Source: Planctomycetota bacterium (GTDB taxonomy: Bacteria; Planctomycetota; Phycisphaerae; Phycisphaerales; SM1A02). Taken from it: DNA of 64,000 nucleotides. The position numbers and the translations under genes were made by a program. The notes beneath the pieces were generated by a model. The model was not told the origin of the DNA. It did not search any database and was given only the letters and a program-made list of their open reading frames with translations. Shown here in pieces: positions 1 through 9,721 of this stretch (the stretch's first letter is position 1; each line of letters starts with the position of its first letter). Location: NCBI GenBank assembly GCA_022560875.1, contig JADFSH010000002.1, forward strand, positions 26,217-90,216, given 5' to 3'.

Positions 1-1461
1 GATGCGCGAAGACAGCGTTTGCGGATGATCTCTGATCGTTACGGGTTGCGTCACCTCTACTGGACGGTCATTAACGGACAACTCACCTGGAGCAGCGAGG
101 TCAAGGCGTTTCTCGAACATCCGGCTATGACACCGGTAATCGATCAAACCGCTCTGAAGCAGTTCATGAGCATCGGATGCCTGCTGAATGACCGTACCTG
201 GTTCCGAGATGTCCATCTACTCGATTCCGGTACGGTGCTTGAATGGAATCTCTTTCGGGGCGAATTCGTCAAGCAACATCAGTACTGGAGTTGGGGCTGC
301 ATACCTCAACGTTCTGAGCACGAAATCACGGATGACCTGATCGATGAACTTGGTCATTTGTTTCGCCGGGCCGTGGAGCGTCGTTGTCATCCAGCCGAGC
401 GGATTGGTCTTACCCTGAGCGGCGGACTGGATTCGCGGGCGATTCTCGCCACCATCCCCGAGGAATTTGATCCGATCCCCGCGATTACCTTCGGTGAAGC
501 GAATTGTCAGGATGCTCGGATTGCCCGCCTGGCTGCTGCTCAGCGTGGAGCGCATCATCATGTCGTTGATATCGGTGGTGACAACTGGCTCCAAGATCGT
601 ATCGCCGGGGTCTGGTGGACCGATGGGCATCTCGACCTTCAGCACATGCACGGCATCGAAGCCCGCCACCACATGCGGCGCCATCTCGACATCAGCCTCA
701 ATGGCTACGCCGGTGATCTCATACTGGGCGGCAGCTATCTGCCTGAACAGCCAGTAGAAGCATCGCAGCAAAAAGCCTTCACCGCCAGGTTCATGGGCTG
801 CGACGAGTCCGCGCTTGAGGGATGGGATCAGGTGCAGGGACATCCGAGCACGGACATCTATTTTCTCCAGCATCGCGTTCGGCGGTTCACCTATTACGGC
901 ACGCAGCATTGCCTGAATTCATTTGCCCTCCGCAAGCCGTTCTATGACAACGATGTGATCGACTTCGCTTATGGCCTGCCGGATGATCTTCGACGGGGGG
1001 GAAACCTTTATCACGCCATGCTTCTACGATTTCTGCCGGAGTATTTCGAGCATATTCCCTATCAGGCCTGGGGGGTGCCGATTTCCGCGTCAACAGGCGG
1101 ACGCTGGCGGGCAAGATTCCTCCGCCGATTGACTCACAGACTCAATCGCTCGCTGGGGAAGCTGGGGCCGCAGATTGGTTCGCCTTTGCAGTACTCCAAT
1201 TATGCCAATTGGCTTCGTCATGAGTCCGCGAGTTCATTTATTCACGACACGCTTGGATCGAAAACGGCGCTCTACGGAGAGTATCTGTCGGTGGACGCAA
1301 CGCTTGATGCTCTCCAAAGACATCTCCGCGGCGAGAATCATACCGATCTGATCTGTCGGAGCCTGACCCTCGAGATCTGGCTCCAGCAGGTGTACGCCGG
1401 GCGATTTCGAGATTTCGATTCCCCCTTCACATGCGAAGAGAGCACGAGAAGGGCGGCATGA
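1..1461 (+). CDS. Asparagine synthase-related protein, 5' end off the window
   Basis: The frame is open from base 1, so the gene starts to the left and only about 486 C-terminal residues are visible. The first visible residues (ISDRYGLRHLYW) match the end of the class II glutamine amidotransferase domain. The ATP-pyrophosphatase loop LSGGLDSRA lies near visible residue 140. This combination is typical of asparagine-synthase-like proteins in polysaccharide loci, which amidate or otherwise modify a sugar or lipid substrate rather than make free asparagine. The N-terminal catalytic Cys cannot be checked. The stop overlaps the next start (ATGA at 1458), so the gene is translationally coupled to the glycosyltransferase that follows. 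An internal TTG at 19 could be mistaken for the start. Confidence 0.85.
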   Translation, partial: DARRQRLRMISDRYGLRHLYWTVINGQLTWSSEVKAFLEHPAMTPVIDQTALKQFMSIGCLLNDRTWFRDVHLLDSGTVLEWNLFRGEFVKQHQYWSWGCIPQRSEHEITDDLIDELGHLFRRAVERRCHPAERIGLTLSGGLDSRAILATIPEEFDPIPAITFGEANCQDARIARLAAAQRGAHHHVVDIGGDNWLQDRIAGVWWTDGHLDLQHMHGIEARHHMRRHLDISLNGYAGDLILGGSYLPEQPVEASQQKAFTARFMGCDESALEGWDQVQGHPSTDIYFLQHRVRRFTYYGTQHCLNSFALRKPFYDNDVIDFAYGLPDDLRRGGNLYHAMLLRFLPEYFEHIPYQAWGVPISASTGGRWRARFLRRLTHRLNRSLGKLGPQIGSPLQYSNYANWLRHESASSFIHDTLGSKTALYGEYLSVDATLDALQRHLRGENHTDLICRSLTLEIWLQQVYAGRFRDFDSPFTCEESTRRAA

Positions 1462-3416
1462 CCATGACGAAACATCAGAACCCGCCAGCAAATGAGTTGA
1501 CGACCTTGTCATTGAAAGGTGATCGAGGCGCGCGATTGTGCGTGATTCATTCTGTGCCGGGCTCGTGGATCGAGTCAACGCAGACCTGGCTCTACAACCA
1601 GGTTCGCTTCCTGCCCGAAACGGTTGAGAGCCATGTCGTTTGCCCGATGACTCAGAATCTCGATCGCTTCGGGGTTGCAAATCTCCATGCCGAAGCGGAT
1701 CAACATCGGTTGCGCCGGGTTGTCGATAGCCTTTCAAGGCAGCTTCGACTCCGTCGCCATGCGAGTTTGCTGGAGCGTGTCGCTCGGGAGTCGGGGGAGC
1801 CGGGGGGGGCGAAGGTTTTACACTCCCATTTCGGTCCTACGGGCTGGGAAAACCTCCGGGTGGCCCGCAAGCTGGGAGTGAAGCATGTTGTCACTTTTTA
1901 CGGCCTGGATGTCAACTATCTCCCCCAGGTGGGTTGGCAAAGTCGCTATCAGGAGTTGTTTGAGCAGGTGGATGCCGTGCTCTGCGAAGGGCCGCACATG
2001 GCCCGTTGCATCGCCGGTCTGGGATGTTCGCCGGAGAAAGTTCACGTTCATCATCTCGGGATTGATGTGGATTCAATCGAGTTCGCCCCAAAGGCATGGC
2101 GTGAAGACGAGCCGCTGCGAATCCTGATCGCCGCGTCCTTCCGGGAGAAGAAGGGGATTCTCTACGCACTGGAAGCGATCGCCAGACTTCGCCGGGACGT
2201 TGATTGTGAAGTCACGATCATCGGTGATGCGAGCGATTCCAACTCGAGTCGATCGGAAAAACAACGCATCCTCGAGACGATAGATCGTCTTGAGCTGCGC
2301 TCCTGCCTGCGTATGCTCGGTTTCCAGTCTTATCAGCGTCTGATGGAGGAAGCGAAGCATCATCATGTCTTCTGCTCGCCCAGTGTGACCGCATCCAATG
2401 GTGACACCGAAGGCGGCGCACCCGTGAGCCTCCTCGACATGAAAGCTTCTGGTCTCATGATCGTGGGCACGAATCATTGCGATATCCCGGAAATCGTGCG
2501 CGATGACGAGACGGGTTGGCTTGCCGATGAACGGGATATCGAAGGTCTTGAGAATTGCTTTCGACGCATGATTGATCAGCACCAACAGTGGAACAAGATT
2601 GCTCGTCGGGGTCGGGATGATATCGAAGCCAGATTCAACGCCCGAGTGCAGGGGGAGAGACTCGCCTCAATCTATTCAAATCTCGTGGAAGAGAAGAAAG
2701 CGCTGTCTGACCAGGCTGGTAATGAGGATGGCGGGGCGGAGGGGAGGAGAGATGTTGAAACAAGTTCCCTGTTGATTCATCCCATGGTGGAAAAATCCCT
2801 GGTCAAGCCCGTTTCGGTCAGGCCGATTCGGCGCTCGCTGATGCACCGTCTGGGTGAGAGAGGAGGTCGTCTGACTCGTTCGTTCGTCTGGCGGAGACGC
2901 TTGCAGTCATTCGGGCGGGGTTCGGTGATTGCGAGACCGGCGTGGGTGGTCGGAGGTGAAGCGATCCGTATTGGCGCTGAAGTCACCATCTGGCGTCATG
3001 CGCGGCTCGAAGCCCTCAATACCGCGCGAAATGTCACTCGGATCGATATCGGCGACGGTACGGTGATTCAACCCTATGTTCACATCGGCGCGATTGAGTC
3101 GGTTCACATCGGGCGTGGCGTGTTGATGGCGTCGCAGGTCTATGTTACCGACCACGATCATGATTTCAGGAATCTACAGGAGCCGGTGATTGAAAATTCC
3201 CGGGTTCTGGCCGCCCCGGTGTCGATAGGCGACTACGTATGGCTGGGAGAGCGGGTGATGGTGCTCAAGGGTGTGACCATCGGTGCGCACGCCGTGATCG
3301 GAGCGGGAAGTATCGTGACCCGTGATATTCCCGTGGGGACCATCGCGGTAGGTACACCGGCTCGAGTCATTCGTCGTTATGACGAACGGGCGTGTGAATG
3401 GAGATCCGCCGCATGA
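1458..3416 (+). CDS. GT4 glycosyltransferase fused to a hexapeptide-repeat acyltransferase
   Basis: This is a 652-residue two-domain protein. Residues about 20-420 form a GT-B glycosyltransferase of family 4, with the pattern FREKKGILYALEAI near residue 230 and the donor-site stretch DTEGGAPVSLLDM near 316. After a charged linker (about 420-460), residues about 495-640 carry a left-handed beta-helix acyltransferase, seen as IGDGTVIQPYVHIG, DHDHDF (a probable catalytic His loop) and the C-terminal VGTPARVI typical of the WbbJ/Maa acetyltransferase family. The protein would transfer a sugar to a lipid-linked intermediate and acetylate it. The start is the ATG in ATGA at 1458, not the upstream in-frame ATG at 1431 that lies inside the preceding gene. 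The stop overlaps the next start at 3413. Confidence 0.85.
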   Translation: MTMTKHQNPPANELTTLSLKGDRGARLCVIHSVPGSWIESTQTWLYNQVRFLPETVESHVVCPMTQNLDRFGVANLHAEADQHRLRRVVDSLSRQLRLRRHASLLERVARESGEPGGAKVLHSHFGPTGWENLRVARKLGVKHVVTFYGLDVNYLPQVGWQSRYQELFEQVDAVLCEGPHMARCIAGLGCSPEKVHVHHLGIDVDSIEFAPKAWREDEPLRILIAASFREKKGILYALEAIARLRRDVDCEVTIIGDASDSNSSRSEKQRILETIDRLELRSCLRMLGFQSYQRLMEEAKHHHVFCSPSVTASNGDTEGGAPVSLLDMKASGLMIVGTNHCDIPEIVRDDETGWLADERDIEGLENCFRRMIDQHQQWNKIARRGRDDIEARFNARVQGERLASIYSNLVEEKKALSDQAGNEDGGAEGRRDVETSSLLIHPMVEKSLVKPVSVRPIRRSLMHRLGERGGRLTRSFVWRRRLQSFGRGSVIARPAWVVGGEAIRIGAEVTIWRHARLEALNTARNVTRIDIGDGTVIQPYVHIGAIESVHIGRGVLMASQVYVTDHDHDFRNLQEPVIENSRVLAAPVSIGDYVWLGERVMVLKGVTIGAHAVIGAGSIVTRDIPVGTIAVGTPARVIRRYDERACEWRSAA

Positions 3417-4777
3417 AAGCCCGCGTGCTTGTGATCAGTTATTTCTTTCCGCCCGATGGAGGTCCGGGAACGCAACGCGTAGCGAAATTCTGCAAGTATC
3501 TCTGGCGCTACGGCTGGTCGCCGACCGTACTCACGCGGACAATACCTGCCACGCGGGGGCGCTGGGATCCTGAAGATTGCTCATTGATGCGCGACATACC
3601 GTCATCTGTCCGCGTGATTCGTGTGGATGAGACTGACAGCGAGCTGAAATGGGCTGCTCATCTTCCCGTTCTCGATTCACCCCACATAATGCGCTGGAAT
3701 GCCGCGGCCTTTGCCCGGACAAAGAAGCTGCTCGAGACGGAGCAATTCGATCTGGTGTTCATCACCATGTCACCTTTCGATCTTGCCCATCTGGGACGTC
3801 GGATCCAGACCCAACTCGGGGTTCCGGTGATCTACGACCTGCGTGATCCTTGGGCGCTGGATGGCTGGCGGTCGCACCGAACCCGCAAGCATTGGCGCAG
3901 GGACTTCGACTGCATGCGTGCGACGTTGATGAATGCGGATGGTGTCATTGCCAACACGCCCGAGGCGAAGAAGGTGATACAGCGTGAGTGCCGTGAAGTT
4001 AACCCCTTGCGTTTCTACGTGATACCCAACGGCTATGATGAATCTGACCTGACGGATCCTTTCCACTCGGCCAATCATCGCGACCCGTCAATTTTCCGAA
4101 TCGTCCACTCCGGATCGCTGCACTCCCGTGAGTTGTATGCGAGGAAGAATCTCAAAGGTAAGCTGCGTTCGTTATTTGAGTACTCAGGCGAACGGATCGA
4201 TCCGACGGGTCGGACACCTTTTTATCTGCTCAAAGCACTGCAACGCCTCAATCGACGCGGCCATCCACTGGTGAAGCATGTTCAACTCAGGCTCATTGGA
4301 ACGATTGACGATGCGACCCGGCAATGTGTGACAGAATCCAGACTGCAGCATCTCGTAGAGCTGGTGGATTATCTGCCCCATCAGGAATCTGTTGAACAAC
4401 TGCGAACCGCCGATGCCCTGTTCCTACCCTTGCATGGTCTCCCCCCGGGACAGCGGAGTCGCATTGTGCCGGGGAAAACCTACGAATATCTGGCCGCCCG
4501 AAGACCGATTCTTGCGTGCCTTCCGGAGGGAGATGCCCGGGAACTCATCGAAAGAAGCGGCAACGGGTGGTGCGCTGATCCATGCGATGAGGCTGCCATC
4601 GCAGATGCACTAGCCTCTCTCTACGAAGCATGGGAACGGGGCGATCTGGATCGTCTGCAAATCCCAAGCTGGCTTCGGAATTATGAGCGTCGTCAACTCA
4701 CGGCACGACTTGCCGAAGCGTTCGACGAGATTGTCGAGCCTCAATATGCCCAGGGAGTCTGGCGCACCGCCGCTTGA
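3413..4777 (+). CDS. GT4 family glycosyltransferase
   Basis: This 454-residue protein is a GT-B glycosyltransferase. The N-terminal VISYFFPPDGGPGTQR is the acceptor-side beta-strand and glycine loop typical of family 4. YDLRDPWALDGW and VIPNGYDESDL mark the domain interface. The donor-binding end is PGKTYEYLAARRPILA. No signal peptide or membrane segment is seen, so it should act on the cytoplasmic face of the membrane. The start is the ATG in ATGA at 3413; an upstream ATG at 3398 would overlap the previous gene by more. A gap of about 160 bases follows before the first polymerase-like gene. Sugar and linkage cannot be read from sequence. Confidence 0.85.
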   Translation: MKARVLVISYFFPPDGGPGTQRVAKFCKYLWRYGWSPTVLTRTIPATRGRWDPEDCSLMRDIPSSVRVIRVDETDSELKWAAHLPVLDSPHIMRWNAAAFARTKKLLETEQFDLVFITMSPFDLAHLGRRIQTQLGVPVIYDLRDPWALDGWRSHRTRKHWRRDFDCMRATLMNADGVIANTPEAKKVIQRECREVNPLRFYVIPNGYDESDLTDPFHSANHRDPSIFRIVHSGSLHSRELYARKNLKGKLRSLFEYSGERIDPTGRTPFYLLKALQRLNRRGHPLVKHVQLRLIGTIDDATRQCVTESRLQHLVELVDYLPHQESVEQLRTADALFLPLHGLPPGQRSRIVPGKTYEYLAARRPILACLPEGDARELIERSGNGWCADPCDEAAIADALASLYEAWERGDLDRLQIPSWLRNYERRQLTARLAEAFDEIVEPQYAQGVWRTAA

Positions 4778-4939
4778 TCGCCTTCCGATCGCGCCGGCAT
4801 TCACCTCACGAATGTCAGAATTCAAACCAATGATTCTTTTTCAGTTGAATTGTCCTGATTCGGAGAACAGCTTCACTGCTATGCGCGGGATTGTCTTGGC
4901 GGAAACGGATTGCGTTTCGCCTCGACGGAGTACAGAACG

Positions 4940-6358
4940 ATGTTAGATGGAATGGTACAGAACGAATGGTTCAATCAGACGATGTTGCATCCATTGGGTC
5001 TTGTGGCCATCGGCGTGCTCGGCCTGCTCATGCTGCTCCTGCCACGACGTTATGCCATGATACCTTTTCTCATCATGGTGTGTTTCATGAGTCCGGCCCA
5101 GCGCATCGTTGTACTGACGCTTGATTTTACGCTGATACGAGTCATCGTTCTTTTCGGTTGGTTACGTATCATACTCAGAGGTGAGGGTCGCGATTTCACG
5201 TGGCAGACCCTGGACAAGGTTGTCCTGTTATGGGCATTCAGCGGCACAATCGCCATGATGCTGCTGCACGGAACGATTGGCGTATTCATTTATCGCCTGG
5301 GACTGATGTTCGACGCGGTGGGTATGTATTTTCTCTTTCGTATTCTTATCCGCGACTGGAGGGACATTGAAACCATTGCCACCAGCGTCGTAGTCATCAG
5401 CATTCCCCTGGCAGGTGCATTCCTCCTTGAGAAATACACCGGTCGCAACATCTTTTCCATATTCGGCGGCGTACCCGAATACACGCTGGTGAGGAACGGC
5501 GTACTTCGTTGTCAGGGGGCGTTTGCGCATCCGATATTGGCCGGCTCATTTTGGGCCGCACTGCTTCCGATCATCGGGGCGTTGTGGTTTCATAATGACT
5601 GGCGACGCATACTGGCCCCGATCGGTATCACCGCATCCCTGACCATCATCTGGACTTGCGGCTCGACCACACCCCTGGCCGCCGTGGTACTGGGAGTGCT
5701 TGTGGTCATGCTTTATCCGATCCGGAAACAACTCATCTGGATTCGCTGGGGGGGTGTTGCCGGATTGTTCCTCTTGCACATCGCGATGACATCGCCCGTT
5801 TGGCATCTTTTGGCCCGTATCGAACTCACCAAGGGGTCCAATGGGTGGTATCGATACAAACTCATCGATGATTTCATCCGGCATTTCTCTGAATGGTGGC
5901 TTGTCGGCACGAAATCGACGAAGCACTGGTGGGAATGGGGCAGTAACGACGTGACGAACCAGTATGTGCTCGAAGGTGTCACGGGAGGTTTGCTGACTCT
6001 GGTGCTCTTCATCCTGTCGATCGTGATCGCATTCCGCAGCATCGGACGGTTTGAGGAGTGCGTGGGAACCAGTCAGATCAAGCGGGCCATGTCTTGGGCG
6101 CTCGGAGTGTCTTTGTTCATCCATTGCGTCATTTTCATCGGCGTGTCGTATTTCGGGCAGAGCATGATGATGTGGTATCTCATGCTCGCGATGATCGGTA
6201 GTCTTTCCGCGCTGCACGCGGTTCAATCACAAAGATCGATTTTACAGGCGCGGGATATTCATTCCGGACGCTTGAAGCGGTTCGCCGTTCGGGTCACGAA
6301 AGGCTCCCAAAATACCTCGGGGAATGCTGCTCTGGACCATACATCTGCTCGTGGGTGA
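4940..6358 (+). CDS. O-antigen polymerase/ligase-like membrane protein, copy 1
   Basis: This 472-residue integral membrane protein has roughly ten hydrophobic segments along its whole length, beginning with LVAIGVLGLLMLLLPRRYA. The layout, with a long soluble loop after the mid-protein segments and a conserved GRNIFSIFGG and AHPILAGSFWA region, is that of the Wzy/WaaL/RfaL O-antigen polymerase-ligase superfamily. Its role would be polymerising or ligating the exopolysaccharide on the outer face of the membrane. ATG 4940 is chosen because GGAG lies 9 bases upstream; an in-frame TTG at 4910 is the alternative. The next gene is a close paralogue. Whether this is the polymerase and the other the ligase, or both are polymerases, cannot be decided. 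Confidence 0.75.
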   Translation: MLDGMVQNEWFNQTMLHPLGLVAIGVLGLLMLLLPRRYAMIPFLIMVCFMSPAQRIVVLTLDFTLIRVIVLFGWLRIILRGEGRDFTWQTLDKVVLLWAFSGTIAMMLLHGTIGVFIYRLGLMFDAVGMYFLFRILIRDWRDIETIATSVVVISIPLAGAFLLEKYTGRNIFSIFGGVPEYTLVRNGVLRCQGAFAHPILAGSFWAALLPIIGALWFHNDWRRILAPIGITASLTIIWTCGSTTPLAAVVLGVLVVMLYPIRKQLIWIRWGGVAGLFLLHIAMTSPVWHLLARIELTKGSNGWYRYKLIDDFIRHFSEWWLVGTKSTKHWWEWGSNDVTNQYVLEGVTGGLLTLVLFILSIVIAFRSIGRFEECVGTSQIKRAMSWALGVSLFIHCVIFIGVSYFGQSMMMWYLMLAMIGSLSALHAVQSQRSILQARDIHSGRLKRFAVRVTKGSQNTSGNAALDHTSARG

Positions 6359-6459
6359 TGAGGGAAGGCTCCGGGTGAACCATGAGATTTCCCGCTTCGT
6401 GAGGCAAGACAACCATTTTCCCGATCAATGACTGGAACAATCAGACGATCTTACATCCA

Positions 6460-7839
6460 TTGGGAGTTGTGGCGGTTGTCATTCTCGGGCTGGCCTTGAT
6501 CCTGCTGCCGCGACGATATGCGGTCATCCCGATGATCATAATGGCCTGCTTCATCGCCCCGGCGCAGCGCATTGTCTTTTTGACGCTCGATTTCAATCTC
6601 CTGCGTCTCATGGTGCTGTTCGGGTGGATGAGGTTGATGCTTCGACAAGAGGTGAGGGGCTTGAGATGGAGGACCATTGACTATGTGATCATCCTCTGGT
6701 TGTTGAGCGGCACTATGGCCATGACGCTGCTTCACTTCTCTTCGCAGACATTCATCTATCGACTGGGGATCATGTTCGACGCGGCGGGAATGTACTTCTT
6801 GTTTCGATGTCTGATCAGGGATTGGAGCGATATCGACACCATCGCCGTCAGCGTGGTGTGGATCAGCATCCCGGTGGCTTTTGCGTTCTTGCTGGAGAGA
6901 CATACCGGCAGGAATATCTTTTCCATATTCGGCGGCGTGCCGGAATATACCCTCATCCGAAACGGCTCATTGCGCTGCCAGGGCGCGTATGCCCATCCCA
7001 TTCTCGCCGGTGCTTTCTGGGCCTCTCTTCTGCCGATCATCATCGCGCTCGGCGCAAAATGCGACTGGAGAAGGCCGCTGGCAGTGCTCGGTCTGGTGAC
7101 CTCTTCGGTCATGATTGTCACGAGTGGGTCGAGCACGCCGATATTTGCGGCCATCATCGCCCTTGTCGTCATGGCGATGTATCCCCTGAGAATGACGATG
7201 GTCTATCTACGATGGGGGGCGGTGGCGGGCATCCTTATCCTGCACATGGTCATGAACAATCCAGTCTGGCATCTGCTGGCGAGGATCGATCTGGCCGGCG
7301 GATCCACAGGCTGGTACCGATTCAAGTTGATTGATGATTTTTTCACGCATTTTGGTGAATGGTGGTTGCTGGGAACCAAATCGACGGCGCACTGGTGGGA
7401 TTGGGGGAGCAATGATATCACCAACCAATATGTCCTGGAGGGTGTCAACGGCGGCCTCCTGACCCTTACCCTGTTCATCCTACTCATCATTCTGGCATTC
7501 CGGGGAGTGAAGCGGTTTCAAAGCCGCATCGACACTAACATGGCACGCCGGGTCATGGCCTGGGCAGTGGGGGCTTCACTGTTCGTACATTGTGTGATAT
7601 TTATCGGGGTCTCGTATTTCGGGCAGATTCAATTGCTCTGGTTCCTTACTCTCGCTATGACGGGAAGCCTCGCTTCTGCGTCCGATTCCATCCGCCGAAT
7701 CGTGGTGTTTCTGGGCAACAATAAACCGCAGGGTGTTCTCACCCGGGCTTCGGACACCCCAACATCCCCGATCTATCGCTTAGCGGGGGGAGCAGGCAAG
7801 CGACCACAGGAACAGAAAGCGAAAGGACTCACATCATGA
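6460..7839 (+). CDS. O-antigen polymerase/ligase-like membrane protein, copy 2 (start uncertain)
   Basis: This is a tandem paralogue of the preceding gene, with very high similarity in the middle. TGRNIFSIFGGVPEYTL is identical but for one residue, and YRLG-MFDA-GMYFLFR and RCQGA-AHPILAG are shared. About ten membrane segments are present. The only in-frame start after the last upstream stop is TTG 6460 (or ATT 6415 and ATC 6424). Yet similarity to copy 1 continues upstream of 6460: NDWNNQTILHPLG here against NEWFNQTMLHPLG there. An in-frame ATG at 6382 is cut off by TGA at 6400. Either a rare start is used or the original start was lost after duplication. The stop overlaps the next gene at ATGA 7836. 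Confidence 0.72.
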   Translation: MGVVAVVILGLALILLPRRYAVIPMIIMACFIAPAQRIVFLTLDFNLLRLMVLFGWMRLMLRQEVRGLRWRTIDYVIILWLLSGTMAMTLLHFSSQTFIYRLGIMFDAAGMYFLFRCLIRDWSDIDTIAVSVVWISIPVAFAFLLERHTGRNIFSIFGGVPEYTLIRNGSLRCQGAYAHPILAGAFWASLLPIIIALGAKCDWRRPLAVLGLVTSSVMIVTSGSSTPIFAAIIALVVMAMYPLRMTMVYLRWGAVAGILILHMVMNNPVWHLLARIDLAGGSTGWYRFKLIDDFFTHFGEWWLLGTKSTAHWWDWGSNDITNQYVLEGVNGGLLTLTLFILLIILAFRGVKRFQSRIDTNMARRVMAWAVGASLFVHCVIFIGVSYFGQIQLLWFLTLAMTGSLASASDSIRRIVVFLGNNKPQGVLTRASDTPTSPIYRLAGGAGKRPQEQKAKGLTS

Positions 7840-8708
7840 GTCTCACGTTCAAGCTCTCCAAGGAAATCGGCAAGAGTGTGGCCGGCATCATGCGGGGACG
7901 CTCCGCCATCATCATTCCTGATGTCCCCACGCTTGTTTCCCGATACGGCCACGGCAAACCGTCCCATCCTCAACTCTCAGACAGCATCAAGCGGGGGAGA
8001 GATCGCTATCGGGCTATTCTCGAAGGCTTTCTCGCATATGAAGACCTCTACGCCGCCATCCCGCGACAGCACTCCGGAGCGAAAGAGTCATTCGAACCGA
8101 ACTGGGATAACGACTGGCTTCCCGGATTGGACAGCGCCTGTCTGTACGGCATCATCGCCTCACGGCTTCCGGCGCGATATATCGAAATCGGTTCCGGCAT
8201 CTCCACCAGGTTTGCACGTCGTGCCGTGGACGACCATCAGCTTGCGACGACCATCACCTCGATCGATCCGGAACCCCGGGCGAGCATCGATTCGATATGC
8301 GATCAGGTCCATCGGGTACCCGTTCAGCAGGTTGATCTCGAACTGTTCGATACCTTGGAAGCCGGAGACATCCTGTTCGTGGACAGCTCGCATCGCGTGT
8401 TTACGAACTCGGATGTCACGGTGATCTTCATGGATATTCTGCCCCGGCTCAAGGCCGGGGTGATTGTCCATTTTCATGACATCTGGCTGCCGGATGACTA
8501 TCAGCCGGCCTGGTCGGATCGCTACTACTCGGAACAGTACATGTTGGCGATGCTGCTGATGTTCTCCGATCAATTTGAAATCATGCTTCCCAACCATTTC
8601 ATCACCCACGATCAGGAATTGTCAAGCGTGCTCGCTCCTCTCTGGGAGCGTCCCGAAATGCAGGGGGTACGGACGGATGGGGCTTCGTTCTGGCTGGAAA
8701 AGAAATGA
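7836..8708 (+). CDS. Class I SAM-dependent methyltransferase (Methyltransf_24-like)
   Basis: The 290-residue protein carries a Rossmann methyltransferase core. YIEIGSGISTRFARRA (near residue 110) is the SAM-binding motif I, followed by ITSIDPEPRA as motif II and GDILFVDSSHRVF as the motif IV region. The DSSH and IVHFHDIW elements are usual for the Methyltransf_24 family found in surface-polysaccharide clusters. It would methylate a sugar of the polymer, possibly as a chain cap. The start is the ATG of the ATGA at 7836 and the stop overlaps the next start at 8705, so it is coupled on both sides. The substrate is unknown. Confidence 0.8.
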   Translation: MSLTFKLSKEIGKSVAGIMRGRSAIIIPDVPTLVSRYGHGKPSHPQLSDSIKRGRDRYRAILEGFLAYEDLYAAIPRQHSGAKESFEPNWDNDWLPGLDSACLYGIIASRLPARYIEIGSGISTRFARRAVDDHQLATTITSIDPEPRASIDSICDQVHRVPVQQVDLELFDTLEAGDILFVDSSHRVFTNSDVTVIFMDILPRLKAGVIVHFHDIWLPDDYQPAWSDRYYSEQYMLAMLLMFSDQFEIMLPNHFITHDQELSSVLAPLWERPEMQGVRTDGASFWLEKK

Positions 8709-9721
8709 CCACGGTTACGCGACATAAAAGCGAGAAGATCGATCTTGCCATTCAGGAGCAACCGAGACGGGATCTCTCTGTCATGGATCTCGCCGTCGTG
8801 ATCGTGAACTGGAACACGTGCGACCTGCTGAGGGATTGTCTTCGCTCCGTCTACGCTTCTCTCGATGTTCTCGACGTAGAAATTCTGGTCGTTGACAATG
8901 CCTCGTCAGATGGCTCCGCCGCCATGGTTGAGAATGAATTTCCGGGGGTGCGGCTCATCACCAATCACGACAATCGCGGCTTCGCGGCCGCCAATAACCA
9001 GGCCATGAAACTGAGCAGTGGGCGTTACGTACTCCTGCTGAACCCGGACACCATCGTGGCTCCCGATACGCTGAACCGGATGATTCGCTACGCAGATGAG
9101 AATCCTGACGCTGCCGTCATCGGCTGTCAGGTGTATGAGACCGAACACTGCATTCAGCAGACATGCTTTCGATACCCGGACCCCGTCAATACGCTTCTTA
9201 TCGAAACGGGCCTGAGTCGCCTTTTTTCCGGTTCCCGACTTTTTGGCAGATCCTGGATGGGTGACTGGGATCGGAGAACCGAGCGCGAGGTCGATGTCGT
9301 CTCGGGCATGTTCATGCTCGTGAGATGCGAGGCGATCGAACAGGTCGGTTTCATGGACGAGGATTATTTCATCTATGCCGAGGAAGCCGACTGGTGCCAT
9401 CGGTTTCGGCGGGCAGGGTGGAGATGTGTCTTCACTCCCGCAGCGCGGATCATCCATCGAGACGGAGGGGGCAAGAGCACCGAGCAGATGAGTGTGCGTA
9501 TGTACGTGCAGATGCAAAAAAGCCTGCTCATGTTTCAGCGCAAGAATCTTGGTCGCATGGCATGGTTGATGAGTTGGCTGATCTATGTGATTTCGACCTC
9601 ATTGCGCACTGTGCTGTGGACTGGTTTGGGAGTCCTGCGAATCGGGACACGATCCGCCCACCGGCGGCAACAGGCCGCGGCCGCGCTTCGTTTTCATCTC
9701 ACCGGGAGAGAGCCCGTCTGA
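8705..9721 (+). CDS. GT2 family glycosyltransferase
   Basis: This 338-residue protein is a GT-A fold transferase. AVVIVNWNTCDLLRDCL opens the nucleotide-binding half, VDNASSDGSA is the usual loop, and LLNPDTIVAPD is the DXD-like metal-binding site. EDYFIYAEEADWCHRFRRAG is the conserved ED/W acceptor region typical of rhamnosyltransferase-like GT2 enzymes (WbbL group). One hydrophobic segment near residue 275 (WLMSWLIYVISTSL) could anchor it to the membrane. A leading stretch of about 25 polar residues precedes the domain. The gene is coupled by ATGA at 8705 and by TGATG at 9719-9723 to the following acyltransferase. Confidence 0.88.
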   Translation: MTTVTRHKSEKIDLAIQEQPRRDLSVMDLAVVIVNWNTCDLLRDCLRSVYASLDVLDVEILVVDNASSDGSAAMVENEFPGVRLITNHDNRGFAAANNQAMKLSSGRYVLLLNPDTIVAPDTLNRMIRYADENPDAAVIGCQVYETEHCIQQTCFRYPDPVNTLLIETGLSRLFSGSRLFGRSWMGDWDRRTEREVDVVSGMFMLVRCEAIEQVGFMDEDYFIYAEEADWCHRFRRAGWRCVFTPAARIIHRDGGGKSTEQMSVRMYVQMQKSLLMFQRKNLGRMAWLMSWLIYVISTSLRTVLWTGLGVLRIGTRSAHRRQQAAAALRFHLTGREPV

